Origin: Perca fluviatilis
Taxonomy: Eukaryota; Chordata; Actinopteri; Perciformes; Percidae
Reading direction: 5' to 3'
Length of the DNA stretch: 64,000 nucleotides
Assembly (NCBI RefSeq): GCF_010015445.1
Contig: NC_053112.1
Span: forward strand, 4,713,886-4,777,885
A program made the position numbers and the translations under genes. Below are positions 21,377 to 32,593 of the stretch, one piece after another; within the stretch, counting starts at the first letter, position 1, and the number at the start of each line of letters is the position of its first letter. Under the pieces are notes generated by a model, which had not been told where the DNA came from, did no database searches, and saw only the letters and a program-made list of their open reading frames with translations.

Positions 21377-24300
21377 CGCCCCCTTGCTGGCGACTCTGCT
21401 ACCACTGTGTCAGAACTCGGAACGTCCGTGTTTTGTGTTTTTGTGACTCTTTGGAAGGCTTTTAACTCTGGATTATTAGCGTGATCGATCCCTGACGACC
21501 TAATTATGATTTTATTCAACAATCGTACCGTTGTTTGCCTTCTGTGGCTGTGGACACTGATTGTTTGGAAAGACGTGCAAACAACATTCCCGGCTATGAG
21601 AGAGCCCGGCCTGCCTTTCATGTACAGCCGGCATGAGCTCCATCATCTGCGTGTTTCTGTACCAGGATTACTGAATCATGATGCTGATCTGACAGATATC
21701 AAGCCCAGGACCAAAGGAAGGAAGAGGGGCAGCAGAGGAGGTGTTCGGGTACGAAACCGTCGGCGGGGATTTAAACCTGTTTTACCTTCGGTCATTATGG
21801 GGAATGTCTGCTCCCTTGGCAACAAGGCGGACGAGCTGACAGCTTGTATGAAGTTTGATCGTCTGTTCCGGCAGACCAGCCTACTCTGTTTTTCTGAGAC
21901 GTGGCTGTCCGACAGGATACCTGACTCTCACGTGGAGATGGATGGTTTTGTACTTCATAGGGCGGACAGAGATCAAGCAAACACGGGTAAGAAGCAAGGT
22001 GGAGGTGTTTGTTTGTACGTGAACGACCGGTGGTGTCACGCCAAACATGTTACGGTAAAAGAGAGAGTTTGCGACCCGAACATTGAGCTCATTGTAGTAG
22101 GTTGTCGACCTTACTACCTACCCAGGGAGTTTTCCCATGTCATTGTCATGGTGGTGTACATTCCCCCATCGGGTAATGGGAAATGTGCCACTGAGACTAT
22201 TTCGAGAATCACGCATGATTTACAGCGCTCCTCTCCAGACGCGCTGGTTATCATAAACAGGGATTTTAATCACTGCTCTCTCTCCACCACTCTGCTGTCT
22301 CTTAAACAAATGGTGATGTGTCCTACGAGGGGTGACAAAACTATTGACTTGTTTTATACGAACGTTAAGGATGGCTATGTTTCTAATGTGCTTCCTCCGC
22401 TGGGTAAATCGGACCATAACTTGATAACCTTGATGTCTAAATATACTCCGGTGATACGGAAACAGCCGATAACGTCAAAGACTGTGCGCATCTGGTCAGA
22501 GGATGCCTGTGAAACACTAAGGGGGTGCTTTGAATGCACAGACTGGACTGTGTTCTTTGATGGTGATAATGATCCGGATAGTATTTCTGACAAAGTGACT
22601 TGTTACATTAATTATTGTGTTGAGTCTATAATTCCTTGTAAATCAATCAAAATCTTTCCCAATAACAAACCATGGGTAACCAGAGAAGTTAAGATTGCAA
22701 TAAATAAGAAGAAAGCTGCTATTTATAGTGGTGACAAAGATACAATTAAAAATGCTCAAAGAGAACTGAAAGTAATTATCAGACAGGGTCAATTAAAGTA
22801 TAAGGAAAAGGTGGAAGGAAACATGTCCTGTAGTAACACAAGAGGACTATGGAATGGTATGAAGTCTATTACTGGATATGGGTCCAGTAAACCCAGTTTA
22901 TGTAATTTGGGTGTACAGGCTAACGATGCCAATACTTTTTTCGCAAGGTTTGATGAATCTGACTTTTCTTCACTTCATGAGAATGTTCTTTTTAATCTTA
23001 GGCAGAGCAGCTCTGAGGACTGTAGCCCAGCTATTATTTTAAACACTGAAGAGGTTCGTCAGCAGTTAAGGCGTATTAAACCAAATAAGGCAGCAGGCCC
23101 TGATGGTGTGCACCCACGTACCCTAAAAGTGTGTGCTGACCAGCTGTGCTCCGTTCTCCACTCACTGTTTTCTTTGTCTCTGTCTTCTGCTAAAATCCCG
23201 GTTATGTGGAAAACCTCCTGTCTGGTCCCTATTCCAAAAAAAGCTAAGGTGTCTAACAGTCTTTCAAATATGAGGCCTATAGCTCTGACCTCGCACATTA
23301 TGAAGTGTTTCGAGAGGGTTGTACTAGATCATCTGACTAGGCAGGTGTCTGCCTTTCAGGATCCTTTGCAGTTTGCATATAGGAAGGGTGTGGGGGCAGA
23401 TGATGCACTATTATATATGGTTCACAATATTTACAGTCATCTTGAAACTACTGCCAGTTCCGTTAGGATCATGTTTTTTGACTTTTCGAGTGCTTTTAAT
23501 ACTATACAGCCACATATTTTAGCTAGTAAATTAATCAATTTTAAATCGCATAATACTACTATTGCCTGGATTTTATATTACCTTTTAGCACGACCACAGT
23601 TTGTTAGGATTGGTAACAAACATTCGGATACCATTCTAACTAATACTGGAGCACCTCAGGGCACAGTTTTATCCCCCTTTTTATTTTCACTTTATACTGC
23701 TGACTATAGGCATAGTCAGCCATCTTGTTGGGTACAAAATTTTTCGGATGACACTGCTTTAGTGGGTCTACTTAATCAGGGTGATGATCTTGCCTACAGA
23801 AGGGAGGTGCAGTCTTTTTACACCTGGTGTGAGTCTAACTTTATGAAACTGAACGTAGGAAAGACCAAAGAACTTGTTATTGATTTTAGGAAGAAAAAAG
23901 AGAAGGTCCTTCCAGTTACAATTAATGGCCAGTTGATTGAAATTGTGCAGTCATATAAATTTTTAGGTGTACATATGGACGAAAAATTAAACTGGAAGGA
24001 GAATACGAATGTCATAATGAAGAAGGCTCAGTCGAGATTGTTCTTTTTGAGAAAACTTAGATCATTCAACATCAGCACAAAGCTCTTAAATGTTTTTTAT
24101 CAAGGGATTTTGGCTAGTGTTCTTTTTTATGCTGTACTGTGCTGGGGGGGCAGTATATCTGTTGAGGACAAAAATAGGATAAATAAGTTAATCAAGAGAG
24201 CTGGTTCAGTTATTGGTCTTAACCCGGATGTACTGGAGGTTACTGTAGAGAAGAGGATTAGTTCAAATCGAAAAATTGTCCTGCTTTTTGAAGGCCATCC

Positions 24301-24678
24301 ACTACACACTCTGTTCAGAGGACTCAGAAGCTCTTTCAGTGAGCGATTGGTGATGCCTCGGTGCTCTAGTGAGCGCATGAGAAGGTCTTTTGTTCCTGCA
24401 GCGGTTAGATATTTTAACCAACACTGTTAACCGTTGGATATTATTCTTGTCTTCTATAGTGTTTGTTTTTTACATTCAGGTATTGTGAAATTGAATTTTT
24501 CTTAAAATGGTGTCTCTTTACTAGGGTCTATTAGTCTACTAATCCAGAATTATTTATTTATTTATTTATTTATTTGTCTGCTAATTGTGTATTGTGTTCG
24601 ATTGCTGTATGGTTGGTGGCAAACCAGTTTCCTTATCGGGATTAATAAAGTTTTTCAATCAATTCAATCAATCAATCA
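21377..24678 (+). mobile_element. Full-length LINE (L2/CR1-type), apparently intact
   Basis: The borders are fixed because the element splits a relic NACHT sequence that is continuous at 27186-27260. The 5' end begins 'taaggaggcgccgccccctt', a GC-rich start typical of complete copies. The 3' end has 'aataaagtttttcaatcaat' and a (CAAT)n tail. No clear target duplication is visible. It lies antisense in an NLR intron. With a full 5' end and an uninterrupted ORF it is the youngest-looking LINE in the window. Confidence 0.9.
21506..24430 (+). CDS. LINE ORF2: endonuclease and reverse transcriptase, 974 aa
   Basis: The protein nicks target DNA and copies its own RNA at the nick. Residues about 95-310 form an apurinic-type endonuclease with the expected catalytic positions: N100 (GNVCSL), E131 (SETWL), D253 and N255 (RDFNH), D281 (TIDLFY), D303 and H304 (SDHNL). 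Residues about 520-800 form the reverse transcriptase: AGPDGVHP, then D659 in FFDFSSAF (motif A), GAPQGTVLSP (motif B) and FSDD at 746-749 (motif C). The C terminus keeps the KKAQSRLFFLRKLRSF thumb motif. The start chosen is the first ATG after the 5' UTR. No stop or frameshift interrupts it, so activity is possible. FSDD instead of FADD may be normal for this family. Confidence 0.92.
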   Translation: MILFNNRTVVCLLWLWTLIVWKDVQTTFPAMREPGLPFMYSRHELHHLRVSVPGLLNHDADLTDIKPRTKGRKRGSRGGVRVRNRRRGFKPVLPSVIMGNVCSLGNKADELTACMKFDRLFRQTSLLCFSETWLSDRIPDSHVEMDGFVLHRADRDQANTGKKQGGGVCLYVNDRWCHAKHVTVKERVCDPNIELIVVGCRPYYLPREFSHVIVMVVYIPPSGNGKCATETISRITHDLQRSSPDALVIINRDFNHCSLSTTLLSLKQMVMCPTRGDKTIDLFYTNVKDGYVSNVLPPLGKSDHNLITLMSKYTPVIRKQPITSKTVRIWSEDACETLRGCFECTDWTVFFDGDNDPDSISDKVTCYINYCVESIIPCKSIKIFPNNKPWVTREVKIAINKKKAAIYSGDKDTIKNAQRELKVIIRQGQLKYKEKVEGNMSCSNTRGLWNGMKSITGYGSSKPSLCNLGVQANDANTFFARFDESDFSSLHENVLFNLRQSSSEDCSPAIILNTEEVRQQLRRIKPNKAAGPDGVHPRTLKVCADQLCSVLHSLFSLSLSSAKIPVMWKTSCLVPIPKKAKVSNSLSNMRPIALTSHIMKCFERVVLDHLTRQVSAFQDPLQFAYRKGVGADDALLYMVHNIYSHLETTASSVRIMFFDFSSAFNTIQPHILASKLINFKSHNTTIAWILYYLLARPQFVRIGNKHSDTILTNTGAPQGTVLSPFLFSLYTADYRHSQPSCWVQNFSDDTALVGLLNQGDDLAYRREVQSFYTWCESNFMKLNVGKTKELVIDFRKKKEKVLPVTINGQLIEIVQSYKFLGVHMDEKLNWKENTNVIMKKAQSRLFFLRKLRSFNISTKLLNVFYQGILASVLFYAVLCWGGSISVEDKNRINKLIKRAGSVIGLNPDVLEVTVEKRISSNRKIVLLFEGHPLHTLFRGLRSSFSERLVMPRCSSERMRRSFVPAAVRYFNQHC

Positions 24679-25085
24679 ACCTCTCCAGAACTTTATCTGA
24701 ACCTTTGTGCAGGCAAGCGGGGTTAAGACCGTAAACAAAGAGAGGCGGGCTAAGTTTTAAAAATGACTCGCGCCATCTCAAAAAATGGTCGGTCACAGTC
24801 TGGAGCCCTGCCCCTTAAGAACATATCTGGAACGACACGTCAACAATTAAATGATGCGTCAACAAATTTTTATAATCAATGTTGTCGATTATGTCAACTA
24901 ACCGTTGCAGCCTTAGTTGCACGTAGGTGACAGTTTAATTTGGTTCTATGTTGCTTCATGAAGCTTTGAGGTGTTAAAACTAATTAGAAAATATTAATAA
25001 TTAGACCTGACTCACACATGTTGAACATCAGAATTGGGACATTTTCAAGAGTATGGTCAACAGGAGAGTTTAAGCCAGCTGGACA
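24679..25085. repeat. Tandem-duplication block, unit C spacer
   Basis: Begins with the second half of the relic NACHT piece ('cctctccagaactttatctg') and 'caggcaagcggggttaagac', as at 12671. From 24748 it matches 9368-9710 of unit A, with landmarks 'gtctggagccctgcccctta' and 'ttagacctgactcacacatg'. Confidence 0.75.
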
Positions 25086-25209
25086 ATAATTTAGATGTTA
25101 AATGTCCCCAGAGTCAGATAATATTATGTATATCTTCATCTCTGTGTGTCCAGTTTAGTTTAGTTGCAGCATGTGTTTAGCTTAGCTTAGCACAAAGAAT
25201 AGTTGCAGC

Positions 25210-26489
25210 TAGGGGTGGGAGATATTGACAAAAATGAATATCGATATTTTTTTTCAATATCTCGATATCGATATTCAGAAGATATTTTTGAAATCCTTCT
25301 AGAAGTTAAAAGAAGCCCTGTTCGGAGGCTATTTCAGTGGTTCTCTTGGGAAAATGTACAAGCAAGATGAAATCATAACAATAAACAAAGGGCTCTGTTC
25401 TGTAACATATTGCACACACCATGTCCTTATTGGAAGCAGTCCTGGAGCTGGGACAGGGCCGGGTCAGACTAGGTTCTGATAGTCCTTCTACTTGGCTGTA
25501 TAGTCCTTCTGATCGGGATTTATGCTGGGATCAGGAGTTGGATGTGATCTGACTGGCCCAGGTGAGGGAGAAGAGCAGTTCTGTGTGCTTTTTTGATGTT
25601 AGAGTATACATGGTCTAGTGTGTTCTTCCCTCTAGTAACACAATCTACATGCTGGGAGAAAGCTGGAGGGGAACAGACTTTAAGGACGCCTTGTTAAAGT
25701 CCCCTGTATCCCCTCCAGGTGATCGTGCTGCAGTTTTATCACTGTGGTTAGCAGTGAACCAAACTTGTGCTAACGTTAGCATCGGGGGCTATGTAGACGG
25801 CAGTGTGCTGTTTTCGTAGTAAATAAAATGGTCAGTATGTTACCAATAGGGCTCCAGGTCAGGTGAGCCGTGCTGGGCAACGATCCTGCTGTTGTTACTC
25901 CATTCATTGTGCACAAAAATGCAGTCCTCCGCTCCGCCTCTGGTCGTACCGGAGTTATGTTCTCATTCTGCCGGTAGATAGCTAGCTCGGCGTGCTAGCG
26001 CCGACAACAACCTGGAGGGCTCCGTCAGGCTATTTCCTCCGGGATGTTATGAGCCGCCTGGAAGGCTCTCGTAACGGCTGTGTTGTATCGTAGTCCTGTA
26101 TTGATTAGTTCAGTGTGGCTGTACGTACTTGTATAAATATACACCGACAGGAGAGTCGCTGCACAATTGCGCACCGCCATCTTTGTTGACATGAGTGAAC
26201 GTCATAACGCACAGGTAAGAACTAGTAGCAGCTTACTCTCGTGCGGGACGATCGTGATTTTGTACAAAAAATACAGTCAAACAAACCCCTACAGTATTAA
26301 AATCGCTACATATAATTGTTTAGAAGGTTATAGTGTACGTCATTTGTTTTCTCTTTAACTTCCTTCAGCTCTTTTCATGTGTGGGGGGTCGGATTGTACA
26401 AATTATGAAATATTCGATATCCCAATTTTGCATATCGTCCAGACAACAATTTGGATATTATCGTCTAAACAATATATTGCCCACCTCTA
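25210..26489. mobile_element. hAT-type MITE (ATCGATATT ends)
   Basis: The ends 'taggggtgggagatattgac' and 'aatatattgcccacctcta' are inverted copies. Both inner ends are rich in 'atatcgatat' motifs. The flanks 'gttgcagc' and 'ggagcagc' match at 6 of 8 positions, compatible with an old 8-bp hAT duplication. No transposase frame was recognised. Confidence 0.75.
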
Positions 26490-26891
26490 GGAGCAGCCCC
26501 ATTAGAAGTGAAGTATTCCACCTTTCAACATGTTGAATCTTGTTAGCTACATGTAACATGTACATCCGACAGACTTGGAGGTGTTGGAGGTGAGGTTTTC
26601 TCTTTTGATGGAGCTGTGCTAACAGTTTCCCCCTGCTTCTAGTCTTTGTGCTAAGCTAGGAGCTATCTCTGGACAAAGTTATAACTGATATCAACCTGAA
26701 ACATCTGACTCGATTAAATATGGTAAATGTACATTATCACCACATGATATAATATATCTGAAGTGAATCTTTCATCTATGTTCACTGTAACATGAAAGAA
26801 AAGTAAACTACTCCCAGTTTAAGTTTCCCAAAGTCCACATTATTTGTATTATGAATCACCTCAAACATACTGTGCATCTGGATGTTCTTAC

Positions 26892-27068
26892 CGGAGTCTC
26901 TGAAGTTTGCAGTTGGGACTTTTTAGACCGTCAGAGAGCAGCTCCACTCCAGAGTCAGTCAGCAGATAGTTTCCACTCAGGTCTAACTCCTCCAGACCAG
27001 AAGACTTTGAGCTGAGAACTGATGAAATGTTCTCGCAACATCTGTCGGTGAGGTCACAGTAACTTATC
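26892..27068 (-). CDS. NLR gene, first LRR exon after NACHT
   Basis: A 177-bp exon that directly follows the NACHT exon, after an intron of 117 bp. Acceptor 'ctttag' and donor 'gtaaga' are good; phase 2 at both ends joins NACHT codon 'tt|g' in frame. It encodes [20 protein letters not shown] and [20 protein letters not shown], two leucine-rich repeats. It is the parental or sister copy of the exons at 21040 and 9891. Confidence 0.92.
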
Positions 27069-27185
27069 CTAAAGGTAAAAACAAAGTTAGAGTTAACATT
27101 TAACTTACACTCCCCTCTGTTCTCTACACTTAAACACAACCGGAGAGCTGCAGAGCTGTTGGGTTTCTCGAGGTTGAATACTTAC

Positions 27186-28971
27186 AAAGCTTTCTTTGAT
27201 GCTTTGAGCACTGGCAGCAGCCTCTCCAGAACTTTATCTGATCCTTCGTATTTCTTCAGGTCAAAGATATCCAGGTCTTCATTGGAAACGAGCAGCTGAA
27301 AGGCCAGAGCTGACCAATGTTCAGGTAAGAGTTTAACAAAGTCTCCTGAGCTCTGGTACTTTTGGACATGCTTTACCAGAGACTGGTCACCCAACTCATT
27401 TAAACAGTGGAACAGGTTGATGCTCTTCTCGCTGTTGGACAGTATCTTGATCTTCTCGTGAATGAACTTGATTGTCTCCTGGTTGCTCTGTGGATGTCTT
27501 CCTTTGAATCCAACTCGTTTCTGAAGAAGCTCCTGATTTTTATCCTGTGACAGACCGAGCAGGAAGCGCAGGAACAAGTCCCATTGTCCATTATCGCTGA
27601 ACAAAGCCATATCCACTGCTTTCTGGTGGAGGAGGAAGATGGGACGTTCTCCTTTCTCTGGGATGCGATGTTTCTTTCGTCTTTTCTCTGATGGCTCTTT
27701 CACACTTGTCGGGCTGGAAAGCAGATTTTCTCCACTATCTAAGAAAGTCTCTAACACATACAGAGCTGCCAGAAACTCCTGAACACTTAAATGAATGAAG
27801 GAGTAAATCTCTTGTTTGTGAAGTCCAGATTCTTTTCTTATGATCTGTGTACAAACTCCTGAATTAACTGCAGCTTGTTTCAGATCAATTCCACAACTTT
27901 TAAACTCGTTTTCATAGAAGAGTATGTTGCCCTTCTTAAGCTGTTCAAATGCCAGCTTTCCCAATTTCATGATCACATCTTTGTCTGTTTCACCTTCCTG
28001 ATATTCCTTCAGCTTTGTCTGGATGATCAGGAAGTGTGTGTACATTTCAGTCACAGTCTTGGGCAACTCTTCTTCTTCTGTTTCTGTTAGGAGACTCTGG
28101 AGAGCCGTGGCTGAAATCCAACAGAAGACTGGGATGTGGCACATGATGTACAGACTTCTTTGCGTCTTTGACTGAAGATGATCAGAGATCGTCTGAGCCA
28201 TTTCCTTGTCACTAACTTTCTTCTGAAAGTACTCCTCCTTCTGCTCATCATTAAAGCCTCGTACCTCGGTCACCCTGTGGAAGATCTCAGGAGGAATCTT
28301 AGCGGCTGCAGCTGGTCTACTTGTGATCCAGACTGAGGCTTTGTGCAGCAGTTTCCCTGAGATTAAGTTGGTCAGCAGGACGTCTAATGTTGTGGTCTTT
28401 GTAACATCGCGGCACATCTCATTGTTGTTGAAGTCCAGAGGTAATTGGCTTTCGTCCAGGCTGTCAAAGATGAACAAAACACTCAATTCACTGTAGTCTG
28501 ACTCTTCCAAATCCTTTACTTCTTCAAAATAGTGACCTATTAACGTTAGAAGACTCCAATCCTTATCTTTTATCAGGTTTAAGTCTCTGAATGTGAATGG
28601 AAATATGAAATCAGTAGTTTGGTTGGCTTCTCCTGTTGCCCAGTCGTGAGTGAACTTCTGCACAGCGACAGATTTTCCAATGCCAGCGATTCCCTTCGTC
28701 AGAACTCTCTGAGGAGGGTTTTCTTCGTTTGATAAAGGTTGAAGAATGTCATTGACCTGGATTTTCTCCTCCTCACTCGAACTCCTTTTGCATTCCAAGT
28801 TAACCACTTCATGTTCACTATTAACCTCCCCACTGCCTCCTCGTCTGATGTAAAGCTCCGTATAGATCTTGTCTAAAGGAGTCGGTCCATCTTCTTTTGT
28901 TCCTTGTGACAGATCCTTTGTTGTATTTTCAAGGAAAGATTTTAAGTTATCTCGGCAACTTTGAATGTTTG
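27186..28971 (-). CDS. NLR gene, FISNA-NACHT exon
   Basis: This 1786-bp exon encodes the ATP-binding core of a teleost NLR immune sensor; NACHT domains drive nucleotide-dependent oligomerisation in the cytosol. The acceptor is 'ctttcag' at 28972; the first ~60 codons (28971-28800) look like the FISNA domain (CRDNLKSFLENTTKDLSQGT, then LDKIYTELYI). Walker A is GIAGIGKS (28693-28670), Walker B VLFIFDSLDE (28480-28451), and ITSRPAAA is the sensor motif. The winged-helix part has FIHLSVQEFLAALYV, and FLRFLLGLS lies near the end. The exon ends at 27186 with donor 'gtaagta', phase 2. There is no stop or frameshift. Walker B has SLDE, where related proteins as I recall them have GLDE. No B30.2 is seen downstream. 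The family is teleost NLR-C (NLRC3/NLRP12-like in automatic annotation); an exact orthologue cannot be named. Confidence 0.94.
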
Positions 28972-29370
28972 CTGAAAGATGAATGAAATCATAGTTACAT
29001 TATTTTCACGTACTCTTCCACGTTAGCAAATGTCCAAGTATGCCTTGGTATTTTCATATCCATGTCCAGATTTACTTGGATGGATATCTGGTCCATATAA
29101 GTGCAAGTAACCCTAAATAACTGTCATTCATTTTAGATGATTACACCAACAAGATGCTCAGATGCTGGAAGGCTAACACGACTTATGTTAGCAAATAAAA
29201 CATGTGAAATATAAGATGGACAGACAACAGAAAAGAAAAATATTTTAGCTTCAACAATGTAATCTACACAAAACCTTATAATAATTCCGTCTAGTTTTGT
29301 TTTAATTGCAAAAGCAAGGTGAAGTTTTTTGGTTGTCATTTGATTGTGAAAAATCTGTTAAACACAATAC

Positions 29371-29412
29371 CTTTGTTTTTGGGAGATATAGCTTTCGTCT
29401 CGTCTGTCGAGG
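29371..29412 (-). CDS. NLR gene, 42-bp linker exon
   Basis: A short exon between acceptor 'gtgtttcag' and donor 'gtattg'. It reads STDETKAISPKNK in the only frame that fits: phase 1 in and out, so the split codons with both neighbours become Ala. A paralogous copy of 54 bp, with 12 extra bases in frame, is at 42196-42249, also with intact splice sites. Length change by whole codons and conserved borders support a real exon. Confidence 0.7.
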
Positions 29413-29528
29413 CTGAAACACAAACATGAAACAACTCTTAAGAAATGTCGGTGGTTACATTTTAATCCGGTACATAATAAAACATAAATGTGTTTTATTT
29501 GATTTATAAATGCAGGGGAAACAATCAC

Positions 29529-29651
29529 CATTCGTGTTGTTGATGATCGTTAGATCCCTTCCCACATTGGAACCGATTAACTGAGGTGCGATGATGACAC
29601 TTCTATCCTGGGCAGTGACTGTTGGTCTTCCTGCTCCCCTCTGAGTTTCAG
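29529..29651 (-). CDS. NLR gene, 123-bp N-terminal linker exon
   Basis: Acceptor 'tctcaatcag' and donor 'gtgatt', phase 1 in and out. It encodes AGRPTVTAQDRSVIIAPQL followed by IGSNVGRDLTI. As I recall, stretches of this type (VTAQ..SV..APQL.G) are found upstream of FISNA in teleost NLRs; the function is unknown. It continues in frame to the 42-bp exon and then to FISNA. Its copy in the duplicated region (about 42345-42403) is degraded and split by a LINE fragment. Confidence 0.75.
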
Positions 29652-29679
29652 CTGATTGAGAATAGACAAAATAATCAGG

Positions 29680-30201
29680 AACCACAACTCATCAACTCCT
29701 GAACTGCTATAAAGAGGTTCAGAGATTCTGTTTTGTTAGAGCTGATTTAGCAAAGACCTGAAAGATTAAGAACAAATAAAGCTTGGTAGAAAGAAATATT
29801 GCCTTGCATACGTGGTTCCCAGCCCCCTCGGGCTTGGACCCCTAAAAATCTAAATGAGAAGCAGAGCTGAAGGATAAGGTGGTGAGGGAGGCTGACTGAC
29901 AGTTTTCTGCTTCTAGTCTCTACTCAGATGTTTACAAGTTGCTTTTAGGTGTGAGTGCGGACAAACAATCTAAGATAGGTACCACGTATCTTCCCTCTCT
30001 CTGTCTGCCAACATTTCCTGTCTCCCCCTCAACTGTATGTCATCTTTCTCTTAGGATGGCAAAGTCATGACCCACCCTACTCTACCTGTGATTGGCTCGT
30101 ACTTGTTGCCATCATAGTTTGGGTTGGTTGAATTTAGGCATGAGGAGTCTGAATTGAGTTAGGAGAAGAATATCAAGGTAAGCCAATCAGAGGTAGAGTA
30201 A
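29680..30201 (-). repeat. NLR intron block duplicated at 43285-43690
   Basis: Intron sequence between the 123-bp exon and the 74-bp exon. It is nearly identical to 43285-43690 (landmarks 'gaggttcagagattctgttt' and 'ggtaccacgtatcttccctc'). The match stops exactly where the nested element at 30202 begins, which confirms the insertion. Confidence 0.85.
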
Positions 30202-31579
30202 GGACTCTTTCACACTGGCTGCATGGTGTGAGTGTGTCAGCTGCATGGCGTGTCTGTTTTTATTTCGGCTCCCATGGTAACAGGTTAGAGCTTGCACACT
30301 GCCTGCGTGACACGCATGTCTCAGGCACATCTCGAGCCACGCCGAAAACGCATGCATGCTAGAAATAGAACCAACGCTAATTTTTCACACGACACGCAAG
30401 TGTGTTGGAAGCGTTTCCAGGCAAAATAGAATACAAAAAGATGTTTATATGTCATTTTGACACAAATACATTTAATAATTGACATTTTCATGTTTGAAAG
30501 TCTTTAGGTTTTGACATAAATGCAGATATAATTGTCATTTAAAAAGAATAATAATAAATAATAATTAAAGCTGCAAGCAGTGTTATCGGGGGTTACTGGT
30601 GGACGCAAGACTCTTCGTCTTACAGTTCATTAGCTGTGAAAGGGGGCGTGGAGGGCAGGTCAAACCATCACCAATGAAGAAGGAACTCTCTGCTGAGTTC
30701 ACTGACACCTCACACAAGACTCTACCTTAAACGGTTCGTGTAAGGTTTAATGTTATAAAAGGGGGCGTGGCCTGAGTACGTGGGCGTGGTTAAAGTATAG
30801 TGGGCGGCTCAGTATCACATGTACAGACCTGCCAACCTTGAAGAAATTTTATGAGTACATACCCCCATACTATATAATATACTTTCACCAATCAAGATTT
30901 ATTACTTACTCCATAACCATATACAAGTAGACCATACATGTTATACAATTACTGATATCACTCCTATCATTGAATTGAAAACAAACTGAGGCATAGCCCA
31001 TGGAAACTTCTTCCACCTGAAAATACATTGTTTGGCTCATCACTACCTTCTAGATTACAATAAATTATTATTACTGTGTAGAGGAGTGGATGAATGGCTG
31101 TACGCATAGTGAAACTACTATACAATAATTTTCTTATATCCTGTCCAATATTTTGTGCCCATATATTTGTTAGTCTAACCAACAGGATGCAGAGCTAATA
31201 AATATGCCTAAGTACTTCTGTTTTAAAGACGAGAGGTAGACCAGGTTAACACGTAGCCTTCTTCTGATTACTGAAGGGAAATGAAGTAGTCTAAGTAAGG
31301 ATTTACATTTAAATTTAAATTTAAATAGGCATAAAGCAACTACTAAAAACACAGATTGAAGCCTGACAGAGACACAATTATAGGCTAATAAATAACATGG
31401 GTCAGATATTTTCATACGCTTTTAAAAATTTGACCACTTTTCTAACTGTCCCCAACTAATGGGAAGGATGGATGGTGTGATAGGCTAGCCTATTGACACC
31501 AGTGTTGGGCAAGTTAATTCCAAAATGTAATACATTATAGATTACTAGTAACTGTCATTTGAGAGTAATTAGTTATATT

Positions 31580-32593
31580 TAGGGCTGTCAAAATTAACGC
31601 GTTAATTTTTAAATATTTAACGTAGCTGTGTTTGTTTACTTCATGTGGAGGCTGAGCTATGACCTGACCTATGACGTACATGGTGGGTGCCACCCGTCTT
31701 TGAAATATCACCTCAAAGCAAAACCCCCTACCCTAACTAAATCTACAGGGCTTCAGCAATCTAGCTACGTTACAGGAGTGTGGTACTCGCAGCCGAATAA
31801 CGAAGCCTGTAAGTGAGAAGCTAACTAATGTTTTGGCTAACTGGATAGCTAAAAACTGCTGTCCAATTAGCATAGTAGAAGACGATGGACTGAGAGAAGT
31901 CATTAAAATTGCATCGGGAGACACCTCTTATAATCTCCCCTTGAGAGGAACCACCATGTCAAGAATACACACTTTGTATGAAAGCGAGAGGGCACGGAAG
32001 ATCAACATGCTTGAGCAAGCAAAGAACGTCGCTCTTACAGGTGACTATTTGACTTTTGTGAACAATGACAACTACGGTACTTAGGCATCACAGCGCACTT
32101 CATTGATAATGAATGGAATCTGCAATCATTCGCACTAACTGTAAGTAAAACAGAAGAGCGACACTATATATGCTTTAGCGTGTGCTGATTATTTTCTGAA
32201 TGTCGTAAAAGGATGGACAATCAAGGAAAAGTTAACCACACTTGGCACTGACAGTGCTCGTAACATGCAATGTGTGGGGAGTGAAGTATATTCTGTTTGA
32301 AATTGCTGGTTGGGGTTCCTGGAAGATGGTTGCATGTTCTGCCAGATTGGTCTGTACTAAAGCAGGACTAAGCCAAATTGTTGCTGCTGTTGTTCTGAAA
32401 GATATTAAACATTCTGAACTTAGCAGAATCTTTCCTTGTTTTTTTTTCTTCATATTTGCAAAGTTATGTGATTTAGCATTTAAATATCCATTATTACAAG
32501 CTTCCTTAAATTAAAAAAAAGATTAATCGCGATTAATCACAGCACATTGTGCAATTAATTAGTTAATTTTTTTTTAATCGATTGACAGCCCTA
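31580..32593 (+). mobile_element. hAT element with exact target duplication
   Basis: The ends 'tagggctgtcaaaattaacg' and 'aatcgattgacagcccta' match those of the element at 10796-12609. A perfect 8-bp duplication 'gttatatt' flanks it (31572-31579 and 32594-32601). It carries a decayed piece of transposase, unlike the other copy. Confidence 0.92.
31833..32280 (+). pseudogene. hAT transposase remnant (ZBED-like)
   Basis: The translation reads WIAKNCCPISIVEDDGLREV, then SYNLPLRGTTMSRIHTLYE and LEQAKNVALTGDYLT, the standard start of the hAT catalytic region. After a frameshift at about 32080 it continues as YLGITAHFID, and after more damage as LTTLGTDSARNMQC. The remainder of the transposase and the C-terminal dimerisation domain are missing, so it is non-functional. 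Confidence 0.85.
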
